A stretch of DNA of 64,000 bases. Origin: Actinomyces wuliandei (GTDB lineage: Bacteria > Actinomycetota > Actinomycetes > Actinomycetales > Actinomycetaceae). Each line of letters begins with the position of its first letter. Within the stretch, counting starts at the first letter, position 1. Below the pieces are notes generated by a model that was not told where the DNA came from, searched no databases, and saw only the letters and a program-made list of their open reading frames with translations. This document shows, piece by piece, positions 36,184 through 44,328 of this stretch. Position numbers and translations under genes: made by a program. The stretch covers positions 2,294,001-2,358,000 of the forward strand of contig NZ_CP025227.1 in NCBI RefSeq assembly GCF_004010955.1, given 5' to 3'.

Positions 36184-36743
36184 GAAAACACACGAGACAC
36201 GGACCCCTCAGCACAGCAACCGCCTGCGCCGTCCTCCTGACGGGGTGCTCCGTCCTGCCCCTCCCCGGCCAGGAGGAGCCGCAGGACGACCGCTTCGCCG
36301 ACTTCACCCAATACGTACCAGATGAGCTGGAGGTCCTTGATGACACCACGTTCGTCCAGGATCTTATTCCAGGAGCCCAGGCGTCACAGGCGCACTACGT
36401 CATCCAGCATCGCTACCGAAACGCCCAAGACACACGGCTGCCGGAGCCTGATCGTCCCTACTGGTTCCACGCCGTCGTCTCCGTCAGGCCAGCCACCACC
36501 CAGGCCCTCGACGACGCCTCCACAGGGACAGCGGCCCTCCTGCCACCCGTCCACCCCGACCTCCACCACCACGTCCCCCACCACTGCGCCTTCACCACCG
36601 TCCCCGCCCAGGACGCCAACCAGATCCTCGACACCACCAACGCCACCCTCGAAGGAGACTCAGAACAATTCACCCTCGACGAGCTCGCCGTCTCCACCAG
36701 CTGCAACCTCATCATCCTCACCGGCACAGGAACCTCCTCCTAA
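36180..36743 (+). CDS. Secreted lipoprotein, variable allele A (copy 1)
   Basis: 187 residues. Lipoprotein signal peptide with lipobox L-T-G-C (Cys23) after the hydrophobic stretch ATACAVLL. The mature part has RFADFTQYVP, then a variable block (residues 47 to about 85), then an invariant C-terminal domain starting RLPEPDRPYWFHAVVSV with Cys in HHCAF and STSCNL that may pair. ATG overlaps the micro-ORF stop. Nothing identifies its function. As the only surface-anchored member of the WXG operon, and the only one that differs between the copies, it may be an immunity or recognition protein. Confidence 0.65.
   Translation: MRKHTRHGPLSTATACAVLLTGCSVLPLPGQEEPQDDRFADFTQYVPDELEVLDDTTFVQDLIPGAQASQAHYVIQHRYRNAQDTRLPEPDRPYWFHAVVSVRPATTQALDDASTGTAALLPPVHPDLHHHVPHHCAFTTVPAQDANQILDTTNATLEGDSEQFTLDELAVSTSCNLIILTGTGTSS
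36320..36432. other. Divergent block in the lipoprotein gene, allele A
   Basis: 113 bp that match the corresponding 110 bp of copy 2 (40961-41070) only weakly, while the sequences on both sides look the same. At protein level the two alleles share only scattered residues (a PG, an A-H, a V-Q and an R pattern), so they are homologous but old variants. Confidence 0.9.
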
Positions 36744-36797
36744 CTCCACGCACGGCAACCCCATCCTGACCCCCTGGAGCCGGGGAGAATCGGCTGC

Positions 36798-36899
36798 TGC
36801 ACATCTTCAACCGACATCAACACGCCCACTGCCAGCGGACTGGCACCCTCACGCCGGAGCCCCACCACTCCGGCCGCAAGACAGACCCGAAGATGTGCG
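36798..36899. promoter_or_regulatory. Two-site phased motif upstream of DeoR (copy 1)
   Basis: TGCACATCTTCA at 36798 (+) and CGAAGATGTGCG at 36888 (-), 90 bp start to start. The second site ends 46 bp before the DeoR start codon. Suggests autoregulation if DeoR is the protein that binds the motif. Confidence 0.6.
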
Positions 36900-36945
36900 C
36901 CCGTAGCCAGCTGCGCGCAACCGCCTGCGGGCGCACCATGGAGAT

Positions 36946-37869
36946 ATGGGTAACGACGATGTCACCACCCCTCAGCCCTCCTCGTCCCCGACTACCTCGT
37001 CTCCAGCCACTTCGCCCTCGACCACGCCGACGTCCACCTCAGAGCCGTCAGCGAACCCCCCGCCAGCCAGCTCAACAGCCTCTGCCACTGCCACCACAGG
37101 TCCGGTGGGCAGCGCCCGTGACCGCCGTGAGGTCCTGCTGGCCCTCATCCGCGAGCATGGCACGCTGGCTGTCTCCGACCTGTCCACCCAGTTCGGCGTC
37201 TCCCAAGAGACCGCCCGGCGTGACGTGCGCGCCCTGGAGGACCGGGGCCTGGTCACCCGTTCCTACGGTGAGGTCACCGCTGTGGACGTCTCCACCTTCG
37301 AGACCGACCGCGCCTTCCGGGAGACTCACCAGACCGAGGAGAAGCTGAGAATTGCCGCCACCGCCAACAGGTACGTCGACACTGCGGAGACCATCTTCCT
37401 CGACGAGGGCTACCTACCCCTGCTGGTCGGGCGGGCACTGAGCGTGGAGCGCGACCTCACCATCATCACCACGTCCCTTCCTACAGCCATGGAGATGAGC
37501 GAGCGTCCCCGCACCCGGGTCATCAGCGTCGGTGGGCGGGTACGACGCACCACCATGGGGGTCGTCGACTTCTGGGCTCTGGGCACCCTGCGGCAGATGA
37601 CCCCGGACCTGGCTTTTGTCGGCGCAAACGGTGTCAGCGAGGACGGCTGGCTGTCCACCCCTGACCCTGCTGTCGCCTCCGTCAAGGAGACCGTCATTGC
37701 CTCGGCCCGGCGCAGCGTCTTCGTGGGAGGCCATGAGAAGTTCGGGCGCCAGACATTCACCCGCTTCGCCCACGTGCGGGAGATGGAGGTGATCCTGACC
37801 GGCCACGAGCTACGCTCCACGACGGCGCAGCGCCTGTCGCTCCTGGGCACCAAGGTGGAGCGGGTCTAG
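36946..37869 (+). CDS. DeoR-family regulator with Ser/Thr/Pro-rich N-terminus (copy 1)
   Basis: 307 residues. Residues 1-58 are low-complexity Pro/Ser/Thr. HTH at about 60-110 includes LAVSDLSTQFGVSQETARRDVRALEDRGLV. The DeoR sensor domain follows, with IFLDEGYLPLLVG, ISVGGRVRRTTMG and LAFVGANGVSEDGWL. ATG at 36946 has only a GGAG close by. Candidate binder of the phased motif, since two sites lie just upstream and its genomic partners are lldP and lutABC; this is inference. Confidence 0.82.
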   Translation: MGNDDVTTPQPSSSPTTSSPATSPSTTPTSTSEPSANPPPASSTASATATTGPVGSARDRREVLLALIREHGTLAVSDLSTQFGVSQETARRDVRALEDRGLVTRSYGEVTAVDVSTFETDRAFRETHQTEEKLRIAATANRYVDTAETIFLDEGYLPLLVGRALSVERDLTIITTSLPTAMEMSERPRTRVISVGGRVRRTTMGVVDFWALGTLRQMTPDLAFVGANGVSEDGWLSTPDPAVASVKETVIASARRSVFVGGHEKFGRQTFTRFAHVREMEVILTGHELRSTTAQRLSLLGTKVERV

Positions 37870-37897
37870 GTCCGGTGCCACGGCCACAGGTCATAGA

Positions 37898-37934
37898 GGC
37901 CGGGGAGCACCCCCTCGCGTGAGGAGGCGGGGCC
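37898..37934. terminator. GC-rich 37-bp hairpin repeat after DeoR (copy 1)
   Basis: One unit of an imperfect inverted repeat (CACCCCCTC GCGT GAGGAGGCGGGG core) between convergent DeoR and the DUF6545-like gene end. Copy 2 has two units 61 bp apart (42536-42572, 42597-42633). Likely terminator; the copy-number difference looks like recombination between the units. Confidence 0.5.
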
Positions 37935-37974
37935 ACGTACCGGGGTCTACGAGATCGAAGTCCGTCTCGTGCCC

Positions 37975-38053
37975 CTAGCGTGTGGGTGCGGGGTAGTAAG
38001 GGGCCAGGGCCAGGCGCAGCTCGTAGAGCTCGCGCAGGGAGGCGCTGACCTCG
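37975..38053 (-). pseudogene. 3' fragment of the DUF6545-like membrane protein gene
   Basis: Matches the last 25 or so codons of the gene at 42674-43765 (ending LALAPYYPAPTR) and is cut at 38053 where it joins lldP sequence. It is a by-product of the tandem duplication and has no promoter or start. Confidence 0.85.
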
Positions 38054-38556
38054 TCCCGATGACCGCCGCACGAGGGTTCCGTGCCCTGCCGGAGACCTGC
38101 TACAACCTGCGCCTGTCGATCCTGACGATCGCGACGGTCATGGCCCTGGCCTACGTCATGAACTTCTCCGGACAGACCTCTGCGGTGGGCGTGGCCCTGG
38201 CCACGGCTGGCGGGGCCTTCGCCTTCCTGTCCCCGGTCCTGGGCTGGATCGGCACGGCGGTGGCGGGGTCGGCCACCAGCGCTGGCGCGCTCTTCGCCAA
38301 CCTCCAGGCCACGGCAGCCCAGGGGGCGGACCTGGACCCCCGGCTCCTGCTGGCGGCCAACACCATCGGCGGCGGGCTGGGCAAGATCGTCTCCCCGCAG
38401 AACCTGGCCGTGGTGACCACCGCCGTGGACTCCCCCGGCTCGGAGCCGGAGATCCTGCGCAAGGCGGCCCCGTACTCGGTGGGCCTGCTCCTGCTCCTGT
38501 GCGTACTGGTGCTGGCCGCCTCCCAGGGGTGGCTGGGCGGTTACACGCCCGCCTGA
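38054..38556 (+). pseudogene. 3' fragment of lldP (copy 2)
   Basis: Repeats the last 165 or so codons of lactate permease (from MTAARGFRALPETCYN to the stop) but lacks the first two thirds. An in-frame ATG at 38059 has no ribosome site. Created by the tandem duplication; not expected to make a working permease. Confidence 0.9.
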
Positions 38557-38774
38557 GGCGCGGGCGGGCGCGTACCGACTGCGACCCTCCGGCACCCGCT
38601 GGCCACCCCCGGCACCTGGCGCCCTGGTGGTCGTGTGGTTGCGCACACCCAGGGGCGCGTCTTCCCTGGCGATCTCACGGTGCCCGGCTGCCAGCACTCC
38701 AGAAGAATGTTGACTAGATCTCAAGACCAACATAGTGGGACGCAGCGACCAGCACGTCACCTACAGTAAGTTCC

Positions 38775-39083
38775 GTGAGCTACGATCTTGAGATTCGTTT
38801 CGACGTGCTGGCGCATACTGCTTCCAGGCTGGACCAGGAGCACGACACCCTCTCCGACTCGCCAACCAGCTGCCTGGTGAGCGCCCAGGAGGCGACCTCC
38901 GGGTTCCCGGCAGCCTTCAACGGCTCCTTGTTCAACCTGGCGGACGAGCACCGCAGCGTGCTCGAAGACCTTGACACGGTAGCAGCGGGCATCCGGACAG
39001 CCTCAGACTACTTCGAGCTCACCGAGGAGGACATCGCCGCCTCCGCCAGGCACCTCCTGCGAGAAAGCTGGTTGCGGCCATGA
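38775..39083 (+). CDS. WXG100-like small helical protein (copy 2)
   Basis: Same 102-residue protein as at 34134, including F48-N-G50 in place of W-x-G and the leaderless-type -10 at 38762. Only a truncated lldP lies upstream here, so expression must come from the local promoter. ATGA overlap with the next gene is kept. Confidence 0.6.
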   Translation: MSYDLEIRFDVLAHTASRLDQEHDTLSDSPTSCLVSAQEATSGFPAAFNGSLFNLADEHRSVLEDLDTVAAGIRTASDYFELTEEDIAASARHLLRESWLRP

Positions 39084-40417
39084 CTACGACCGTCACGCTG
39101 TCGGCTGCGGCGTCCTTCACCCCGGAGCCTTACTACCAGGCCGCTTTTCGCTTGAACTCACAGGGGCGCACCGCCCAAGACGCCGCGCACGGGATCGTCA
39201 GCGCCAAGACGACGGCTGCCGAGGGGTGGAAGGGCAGGGCCGCAGCAGCCTTTGCAGCACGCGCCACCTCAGTAGCAGGCACGGTAGAGGGGCTGGCCAC
39301 CAGCCTCATACAGCATGCCAACCTGCTGGAGTGGTATGCAAAGGCCAAGAACACCGCCTGCCGAAGAGCGGTAGATGCCGCGCAGCAGATGGAGGCTGCG
39401 GGTTTCGAGGTCGCGGACGACTGGACGCTGTCCCTGTCGGCGGCTCAGCAGCAGGCTACCGGGCAAGGTTTCCTCCTGACCCAGATGGCCGCCATGCAGA
39501 CGACGCTCAACGCCTTCGCCCAAGCGATCACCCTGGTGGACACCCAGGCCACGGCCCAGCTGGCCTCTACAGCACCTACTGCGCCCATGTCGCCACAGGA
39601 GGCCCCATACACCACCGCCAATGGCTACACGACCGGGGAGCCCCCGGACCGGACCATCAAATTTGACGACGATTTCCCATTCGGCTCCAAGAGGGGGACC
39701 GCCACCGTCGAGGACGAGCTCTCCTGGCTCCGGTGGGAGGCGATGCTGCGAGGAGCCCAGGCGCTGCGCCCCGACCTCGACGACGCTCTGCCCATGTACG
39801 AGCACTACCGGGACGCCAGCGGCACACCTATGACCTTCGACTACGAGGAGGGGTACCGGGAGGACACCTCGATCCGCAAAGAGGTTGACGGAGAGCTGAA
39901 CGAGACCATCACGGCAGCCAACGAGCTCGTCGAGAATGGCTATACCGACACCAAGTTGCACTCCCCTATACGTCAGGGCGATACCACCACGGACAACTGG
40001 TCAAAAACCATCGGTCAGCACCACTACTACAGCGACTCCACACTCAGAGTTGAGGGTGACACGGTGACACTGACAACGACAGTCACAGCAAGAGACCGAT
40101 GGAACTTCAACAACAACATGGCCGACAAGGCCACAGGTATCCCTGACGCCGAAAACGGCCGCTTTGAGGAGCTAGGCTGGGCGCGGAGTTTTGACACGAG
40201 CGGGACCCTCACCCGAACGGTGTCGTGGAAGGTCGGGGAGGAGCCGCCCCAGCTCGGGGACGGCTCCGGCCAGGAGCCAGGCGACTCGCACGACGATGAG
40301 TCCCGGGACCGCAACGACTGGCGCGGCGGGTGGGACAACGGTGGAGGCCGCTACCCCCGCCACGAGCCCGGTGGCGGCGACCAGGCCAACCGCTACCCTG
40401 ACGGCAGGCAGTACTGA
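39080..40417 (+). CDS. 445-aa WXG-domain protein (copy 2)
   Basis: Translation identical to the copy 1 protein: WXG helical N-terminus with W50-K-G52, unknown aromatic/acidic C-terminal domain with DRWNFNNNMADKATG, and disordered Gly-rich tail. Full identity of this large gene, beside a diverged lipoprotein, shows that divergence is restricted to the lipoprotein block. Function unknown; effector role is a hypothesis. Confidence 0.65.
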   Translation: MTTTVTLSAAASFTPEPYYQAAFRLNSQGRTAQDAAHGIVSAKTTAAEGWKGRAAAAFAARATSVAGTVEGLATSLIQHANLLEWYAKAKNTACRRAVDAAQQMEAAGFEVADDWTLSLSAAQQQATGQGFLLTQMAAMQTTLNAFAQAITLVDTQATAQLASTAPTAPMSPQEAPYTTANGYTTGEPPDRTIKFDDDFPFGSKRGTATVEDELSWLRWEAMLRGAQALRPDLDDALPMYEHYRDASGTPMTFDYEEGYREDTSIRKEVDGELNETITAANELVENGYTDTKLHSPIRQGDTTTDNWSKTIGQHHYYSDSTLRVEGDTVTLTTTVTARDRWNFNNNMADKATGIPDAENGRFEELGWARSFDTSGTLTRTVSWKVGEEPPQLGDGSGQEPGDSHDDESRDRNDWRGGWDNGGGRYPRHEPGGGDQANRYPDGRQY

Positions 40418-40430
40418 GGAGGTTGCGTCG

Positions 40431-40688
40431 ATGGTGACCGGCCGACTTCGAACCGACACCGCTGCGCTTCTGCCACTCATTCCGGGCCTACGAGGTGACG
40501 AGCCACGCCGGTGGATTGTCTGCGATGACTCCGGCAACGGCCTACCAGGCCCGGTCACCACACGGACCCACGCCCTGGTGACAGCCAAGGGCGTCCTTGC
40601 CAGAAAGCCTGCAGGCTACGCCGACACCCCGGCCTGCCTACCAGCAGGCATCCCGTCCGTCCTTGGAGCAGACACCTCCCCGCCATGA
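40431..40688 (+). CDS. Small hypothetical protein, 85 aa (copy 2)
   Basis: Same sequence and ribosome site (GAGGAGG) as the gene at 35790. Sits 13 bp after the 445-aa gene. No recognised family. Confidence 0.5.
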   Translation: MVTGRLRTDTAALLPLIPGLRGDEPRRWIVCDDSGNGLPGPVTTRTHALVTAKGVLARKPAGYADTPACLPAGIPSVLGADTSPP

Positions 40689-40728
40689 AGGACCGGCAGC
40701 CATCTAGCATTGGGGACCAGGAATCACC

Positions 40729-40824
40729 ATGTCTCCAACCTTTGCGGCGCTCGCTGACAGGCTCATCCCTGTACACCGCTTTGCACCCGCTGAGACTAAG
40801 AAAAAGAGGAAGACCTGGACATGA
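40729..40824 (+). CDS. 31-residue micro-ORF coupled to the lipoprotein (copy 2)
   Basis: Same as the frame at 36088, ending in ETKKKRKTWT and overlapping the lipoprotein ATG by ATGA. It does not by itself show selection, because the duplication is recent. Confidence 0.35.
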   Translation: MSPTFAALADRLIPVHRFAPAETKKKRKTWT

Positions 40825-41381
40825 GAAAACACACGAGACACGGACCCCTCAGCACAGCAACCGCCTGCGCCGTCCTCCTGACGGGGTGCTCCGTCCTGCC
40901 CCTCCCCGGCCAGGAGGAGCCGCAGGACGACCGCTTCGCCGACTTCACCCAATACGTACCCGAGCCGCTGAAAGCCCAGACGTCTCTAAGCTCAGTGACC
41001 CAACGCATGCCAGGCATCACCGCCACAGAGGCACACTTTGTCGCACAGTACAGGGTCAGCAAGAGCGAGTCACGGCTGCCGGAGCCTGATCGTCCCTACT
41101 GGTTCCACGCCGTCGTCTCCGTCAGGCCAGCCACCACCCAGGCCCTCGACGACGCCTCCACAGGGACAGCGGCCCTCCTGCCACCCGTCCACCCCGACCT
41201 CCACCACCACGTCCCCCACCACTGCGCCTTCACCACCGTCCCCGCCCAGGACGCCAACCAGATCCTCGACACCACCAACGCCACCCTCGAAGGAGACTCA
41301 GAACAATTCACCCTCGACGAGCTCGCCGTCTCCACCAGCTGCAACCTCATCATCCTCACCGGCACAGGAACCTCCTCCTAA
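40821..41381 (+). CDS. Secreted lipoprotein, variable allele B (copy 2)
   Basis: 186 residues. Same signal peptide and lipobox Cys23 as copy 1 and the same C-terminal domain from RLPEPDRPYWFHAVV onward, but residues 47 to about 84 are a different allele (PEPLKAQTSLSSVTQRMPG and TEAHFVAQYRVSKSES). It is one residue shorter than copy 1. The mosaic points to gene conversion or recombination with a diverged donor. Function unknown; specificity or immunity variation is a hypothesis. Confidence 0.65.
   Translation: MRKHTRHGPLSTATACAVLLTGCSVLPLPGQEEPQDDRFADFTQYVPEPLKAQTSLSSVTQRMPGITATEAHFVAQYRVSKSESRLPEPDRPYWFHAVVSVRPATTQALDDASTGTAALLPPVHPDLHHHVPHHCAFTTVPAQDANQILDTTNATLEGDSEQFTLDELAVSTSCNLIILTGTGTSS
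40961..41070. other. Divergent block in the lipoprotein gene, allele B
   Basis: 110 bp aligned with 36320-36432 of copy 1. Sharp borders: identity ends after ...ATACGTACC and resumes at CACGGCTGCCGG. Confidence 0.9.
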
Positions 41382-41435
41382 CTCCACGCACGGCAACCCC
41401 ATCCTGACCCCCTGGAGCCGGGGAGAATCGGCTGC

Positions 41436-41537
41436 TGCACATCTTCAACCGACATCAACACGCCCACTGCCAGCGGACTGGCACCCTCACGCCGGAGCCC
41501 CACCACTCCGGCCGCAAGACAGACCCGAAGATGTGCG
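41436..41537. promoter_or_regulatory. Two-site phased motif upstream of DeoR (copy 2)
   Basis: Same two sites as 36798-36899, shifted by 4638 bp: TGCACATCTTCA at 41436 (+) and CGAAGATGTGCG at 41526 (-). Confidence 0.6.
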
Positions 41538-41583
41538 CCCGTAGCCAGCTGCGCGCAACCGCCTGCGGGCGCACCATGGAGAT

Positions 41584-42507
41584 ATGGGTAACGACGATGT
41601 CACCACCCCTCAGCCCTCCTCGTCCCCGACTACCTCGTCTCCAGCCACTTCGCCCTCGACCACGCCGACGTCCACCTCAGAGCCGTCAGCGAACCCCCCG
41701 CCAGCCAGCTCAACAGCCTCTGCCACTGCCACCACAGGTCCGGTGGGCAGCGCCCGTGACCGCCGTGAGGTCCTGCTGGCCCTCATCCGCGAGCATGGCA
41801 CGCTGGCTGTCTCCGACCTGTCCACCCAGTTCGGCGTCTCCCAAGAGACCGCCCGGCGTGACGTGCGCGCCCTGGAGGACCGGGGCCTGGTCACCCGTTC
41901 CTACGGTGAGGTCACCGCTGTGGACGTCTCCACCTTCGAGACCGACCGCGCCTTCCGGGAGACTCACCAGACCGAGGAGAAGCTGAGAATTGCCGCCACC
42001 GCCAACAGGTACGTCGACACTGCGGAGACCATCTTCCTCGACGAGGGCTACCTACCCCTGCTGGTCGGGCGGGCACTGAGCGTGGAGCGCGACCTCACCA
42101 TCATCACCACGTCCCTTCCTACAGCCATGGAGATGAGCGAGCGTCCCCGCACCCGGGTCATCAGCGTCGGTGGGCGGGTACGACGCACCACCATGGGGGT
42201 CGTCGACTTCTGGGCTCTGGGCACCCTGCGGCAGATGACCCCGGACCTGGCTTTTGTCGGCGCAAACGGTGTCAGCGAGGACGGCTGGCTGTCCACCCCT
42301 GACCCTGCTGTCGCCTCCGTCAAGGAGACCGTCATTGCCTCGGCCCGGCGCAGCGTCTTCGTGGGAGGCCATGAGAAGTTCGGGCGCCAGACATTCACCC
42401 GCTTCGCCCACGTGCGGGAGATGGAGGTGATCCTGACCGGCCACGAGCTACGCTCCACGACGGCGCAGCGCCTGTCGCTCCTGGGCACCAAGGTGGAGCG
42501 GGTCTAG
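41584..42507 (+). CDS. DeoR-family regulator (copy 2)
   Basis: Identical 307-residue regulator to the one at 36946, with the low-complexity N-terminus, HTH (VSDLSTQFGVSQETARRDV) and sensor domain (ISVGGRVRRTTMG). Two intact copies would double the dose of a regulator that may control lldP and lutABC. Confidence 0.82.
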   Translation: MGNDDVTTPQPSSSPTTSSPATSPSTTPTSTSEPSANPPPASSTASATATTGPVGSARDRREVLLALIREHGTLAVSDLSTQFGVSQETARRDVRALEDRGLVTRSYGEVTAVDVSTFETDRAFRETHQTEEKLRIAATANRYVDTAETIFLDEGYLPLLVGRALSVERDLTIITTSLPTAMEMSERPRTRVISVGGRVRRTTMGVVDFWALGTLRQMTPDLAFVGANGVSEDGWLSTPDPAVASVKETVIASARRSVFVGGHEKFGRQTFTRFAHVREMEVILTGHELRSTTAQRLSLLGTKVERV

Positions 42508-42535
42508 GTCCGGTGCCACGGCCACAGGTCATAGA

Positions 42536-42633
42536 GGCCGGGGAGCACCCCCTCGCGTGAGGAGGCGGGGCCGTCCACCAGATGTGGGTTAGGTGCGGCC
42601 GGGGGGCACCCCCTCGCGTGAGGAGGCGGGGTC
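42536..42633. repeat. Two 37-bp GC-rich hairpin repeats after DeoR copy 2
   Basis: Units at 42536-42572 and 42597-42633, 61 bp apart, differing at two positions, each with CACCCCCTC...GAGGAGGCGGGG. Probably bidirectional terminators between convergent genes. Copy 1 has a single unit. Confidence 0.65.
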
Positions 42634-42673
42634 GCGTACCGGGGTCTACGAGATCGAAGTCCGTCTCGTGCCC

Positions 42674-43765
42674 CTAGCGTGTGGGTGCGGGGTAGTAGGG
42701 GGCCAGGGCCAGGCGCAGCTCGTAGAGCTCGCGCAGGGAGGCGCTGACCTCGTCACGCGGCAGCACCACCCGCCCCAGGCCCACCAGCACCCGGTCCCAC
42801 CACCCCAGCGGACGCGGCACCGCCTCACGCCCCACCAGGCCCACCACCAGCTCGGCCGTGCCCGCCGGGCCAGCAGGCTCGGCCACACCCGCCGCGCCCT
42901 CCCCGTAGCGCACCAGGTGCAGCACGTCGTTGGTCTCCACCACCTGACGCACCACCCGCTCACCAGCCGACAGCCCCTCCACCGACAACCGCACCCCCGG
43001 ACGCACCCGGGTGACCTCCCGCCACAGCGGCTCCACCACCTGCTCACCCACGCGCTCCACCAGCACCGAGCGGCCCTCCTCCACGATCCGGCGCACACCG
43101 CCCACAGCCAGCGCCACCACGATCAGCACCAGCACCACCAGGAACAGCACGTGACGCACCTCCCGGCCCCCAGGCCCAGCCAGCCCCGCCAGCGAGGCCA
43201 CACCCACGCCCGCGTAGACCACCGTCAGCCCCGCCGCCACCAGCAGCGACACCAGGGACACCCGTGCCGCCCCTGGCTGCCCCCTGCGCACCAGCGCCGA
43301 CACCGCGCCCGCACCCAGGGCCACCGCCATCGCGGCCAGGGCCACCTCGTAGGTCCCGTAGTAGACCCCCACCCAGGCCGAGACCCCCGCCTGGTCGTAG
43401 GGGTAGAGCAGGCCGCCCTCACGCAGCGGCATCGCCGCCGCAGCCACACAGTCCACCACACCCAGCACGGCGCCCGCCCCGGCCACCCGCCAGGCCGCAC
43501 GCCGCGACAGCCCGCCACGCCGGAACGTCATCACCAGCACCGCCACCGACACCATCGTCACCAGGAACACCAGGCGCTTGACCAGGTCCACCACCACCTG
43601 GTCCCCGTAAACCGCCTCGTACTCGCGCAGCAGCACCGACACGAGCATGGACGCGGCAGCCAGCTGGAGCAGCCGCGTGCGCGGCCCGCTGCCCCGGTGC
43701 ACCACAGCCACCACCACAACCAGCGCCACCAGGGCGACAAGGACTGAAACAACAACCGACAACAT
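42674..43765 (-). CDS. Membrane protein with DUF6545-like cytoplasmic domain (MAB_1171c-like)
   Basis: 363 residues. About seven spans from the N-terminus (SVVVSVLVALVALVVVVAVV) to near residue 220, then a cytoplasmic domain with EPLWREVTRVRPGVRLSVE and RVVRQVVETNDVLHLVRYG. This resembles the PLW...L...P and RVIEIRDG...RPY pattern of MAB_1171c/DUF6545 proteins. Family function is unknown. ATG at 43765 follows AGAAGGTG. Its 3' end is duplicated as a remnant at 37975-38053, showing that this gene was the right-hand boundary of the duplication. Confidence 0.65.
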   Translation of the reverse strand: MLSVVVSVLVALVALVVVVAVVHRGSGPRTRLLQLAAASMLVSVLLREYEAVYGDQVVVDLVKRLVFLVTMVSVAVLVMTFRRGGLSRRAAWRVAGAGAVLGVVDCVAAAAMPLREGGLLYPYDQAGVSAWVGVYYGTYEVALAAMAVALGAGAVSALVRRGQPGAARVSLVSLLVAAGLTVVYAGVGVASLAGLAGPGGREVRHVLFLVVLVLIVVALAVGGVRRIVEEGRSVLVERVGEQVVEPLWREVTRVRPGVRLSVEGLSAGERVVRQVVETNDVLHLVRYGEGAAGVAEPAGPAGTAELVVGLVGREAVPRPLGWWDRVLVGLGRVVLPRDEVSASLRELYELRLALAPYYPAPTR

Positions 43766-44328
43766 GGCACACCTTCTGTCTCTGGGTGGGGAACAGGGGT
43801 CTGTCCTGCCTCATCACGGAACAGGAAAACTGTACACGCACGAATGGGCGCAAGGAAGCTGCGCACCTGCACAAAGTCTCGCGAACTCGGTCACCCCACC
43901 CCCGGCCCCCACACCCACCCCCGGGAGCTGGGGGTCGGGGAGCCTGGCCGGTCACCCTGCCCCCGCCCCACCTCCACCCTCACAAAGCGGTCACCGTCAC
44001 AGTCCATAGCGGTCAGCTCAGGGTGGCGCTGCTCCCTCTTCTCACCAGCCCTACCCGCCGCCCCCGTCACCACACGGTCACATCACCACAGGCCGCGCCA
44101 GCAGCGCGAACACACCACGGAGGCACCGCAACAGTGCGACCGCGACAACCGGGCGCACCGGTCGACAAGCAGTCAGAAAGCGGTCACCTCCTCTCAACGG
44201 ACCGGGCAACCACGAGACCCGCACCACAGCCCACGATAGAAACACGGGCGGTCACGGCTACGGAAACCACAGTGCCGTCGCCACCGGGCCAGCCCGCAGA
44301 CACCGTCGTCTCACACCGAGGTCTATCA
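43766..44328. promoter_or_regulatory. 563-bp spacer with seven CGGTCA repeats upstream of the polyol permease
   Basis: No gene supported. The hexamer CGGTCA occurs at 43888, 43949, 43988, 44010, 44075, 44181 and 44249, all on the plus strand and mostly as GCGGTCAC or similar. Such density within 370 bp suggests a direct-repeat operator or activator region for the MFS gene. Confidence 0.4.

Larger units (their letters stand above)
33413..38053. repeat. Tandem duplication, copy 1 (4641 bp)
   Basis: From inside lldP to inside the 3' end of the minus-strand DUF6545-like gene. Copy 2 follows directly at 38054-42752. The sequences appear identical where compared except for a block of about 110 bp in the lipoprotein gene, a 61-bp indel in the downstream hairpin repeat and a few single bases. 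The junction at 38054-38055 fuses the DUF6545-like gene to lldP at a 2-bp microhomology (TC). Confidence 0.95.
38054..42752. repeat. Tandem duplication, copy 2 (4699 bp)
   Basis: Second unit, offset 4641 bp from copy 1 up to the lipoprotein block, 4638 bp after it and 4699 bp after the hairpin repeat. Carries its own promoter region, WXG operon, lipoprotein allele B and DeoR gene, and runs into the intact DUF6545-like gene. Confidence 0.95.

Noticed and set aside
36044..36325. 93-codon frame starting on the stop of the 85-aa gene
   Set aside because: It runs out of frame through the lipoprotein signal sequence and its product is Arg/Pro-rich shadow text; the 31-aa frame ending at the lipoprotein ATG fits better.
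38054..38556. lldP fragment as a functional short permease
   Set aside because: Lacks the first two thirds of the transporter and any ribosome site; explained completely by the duplication junction.
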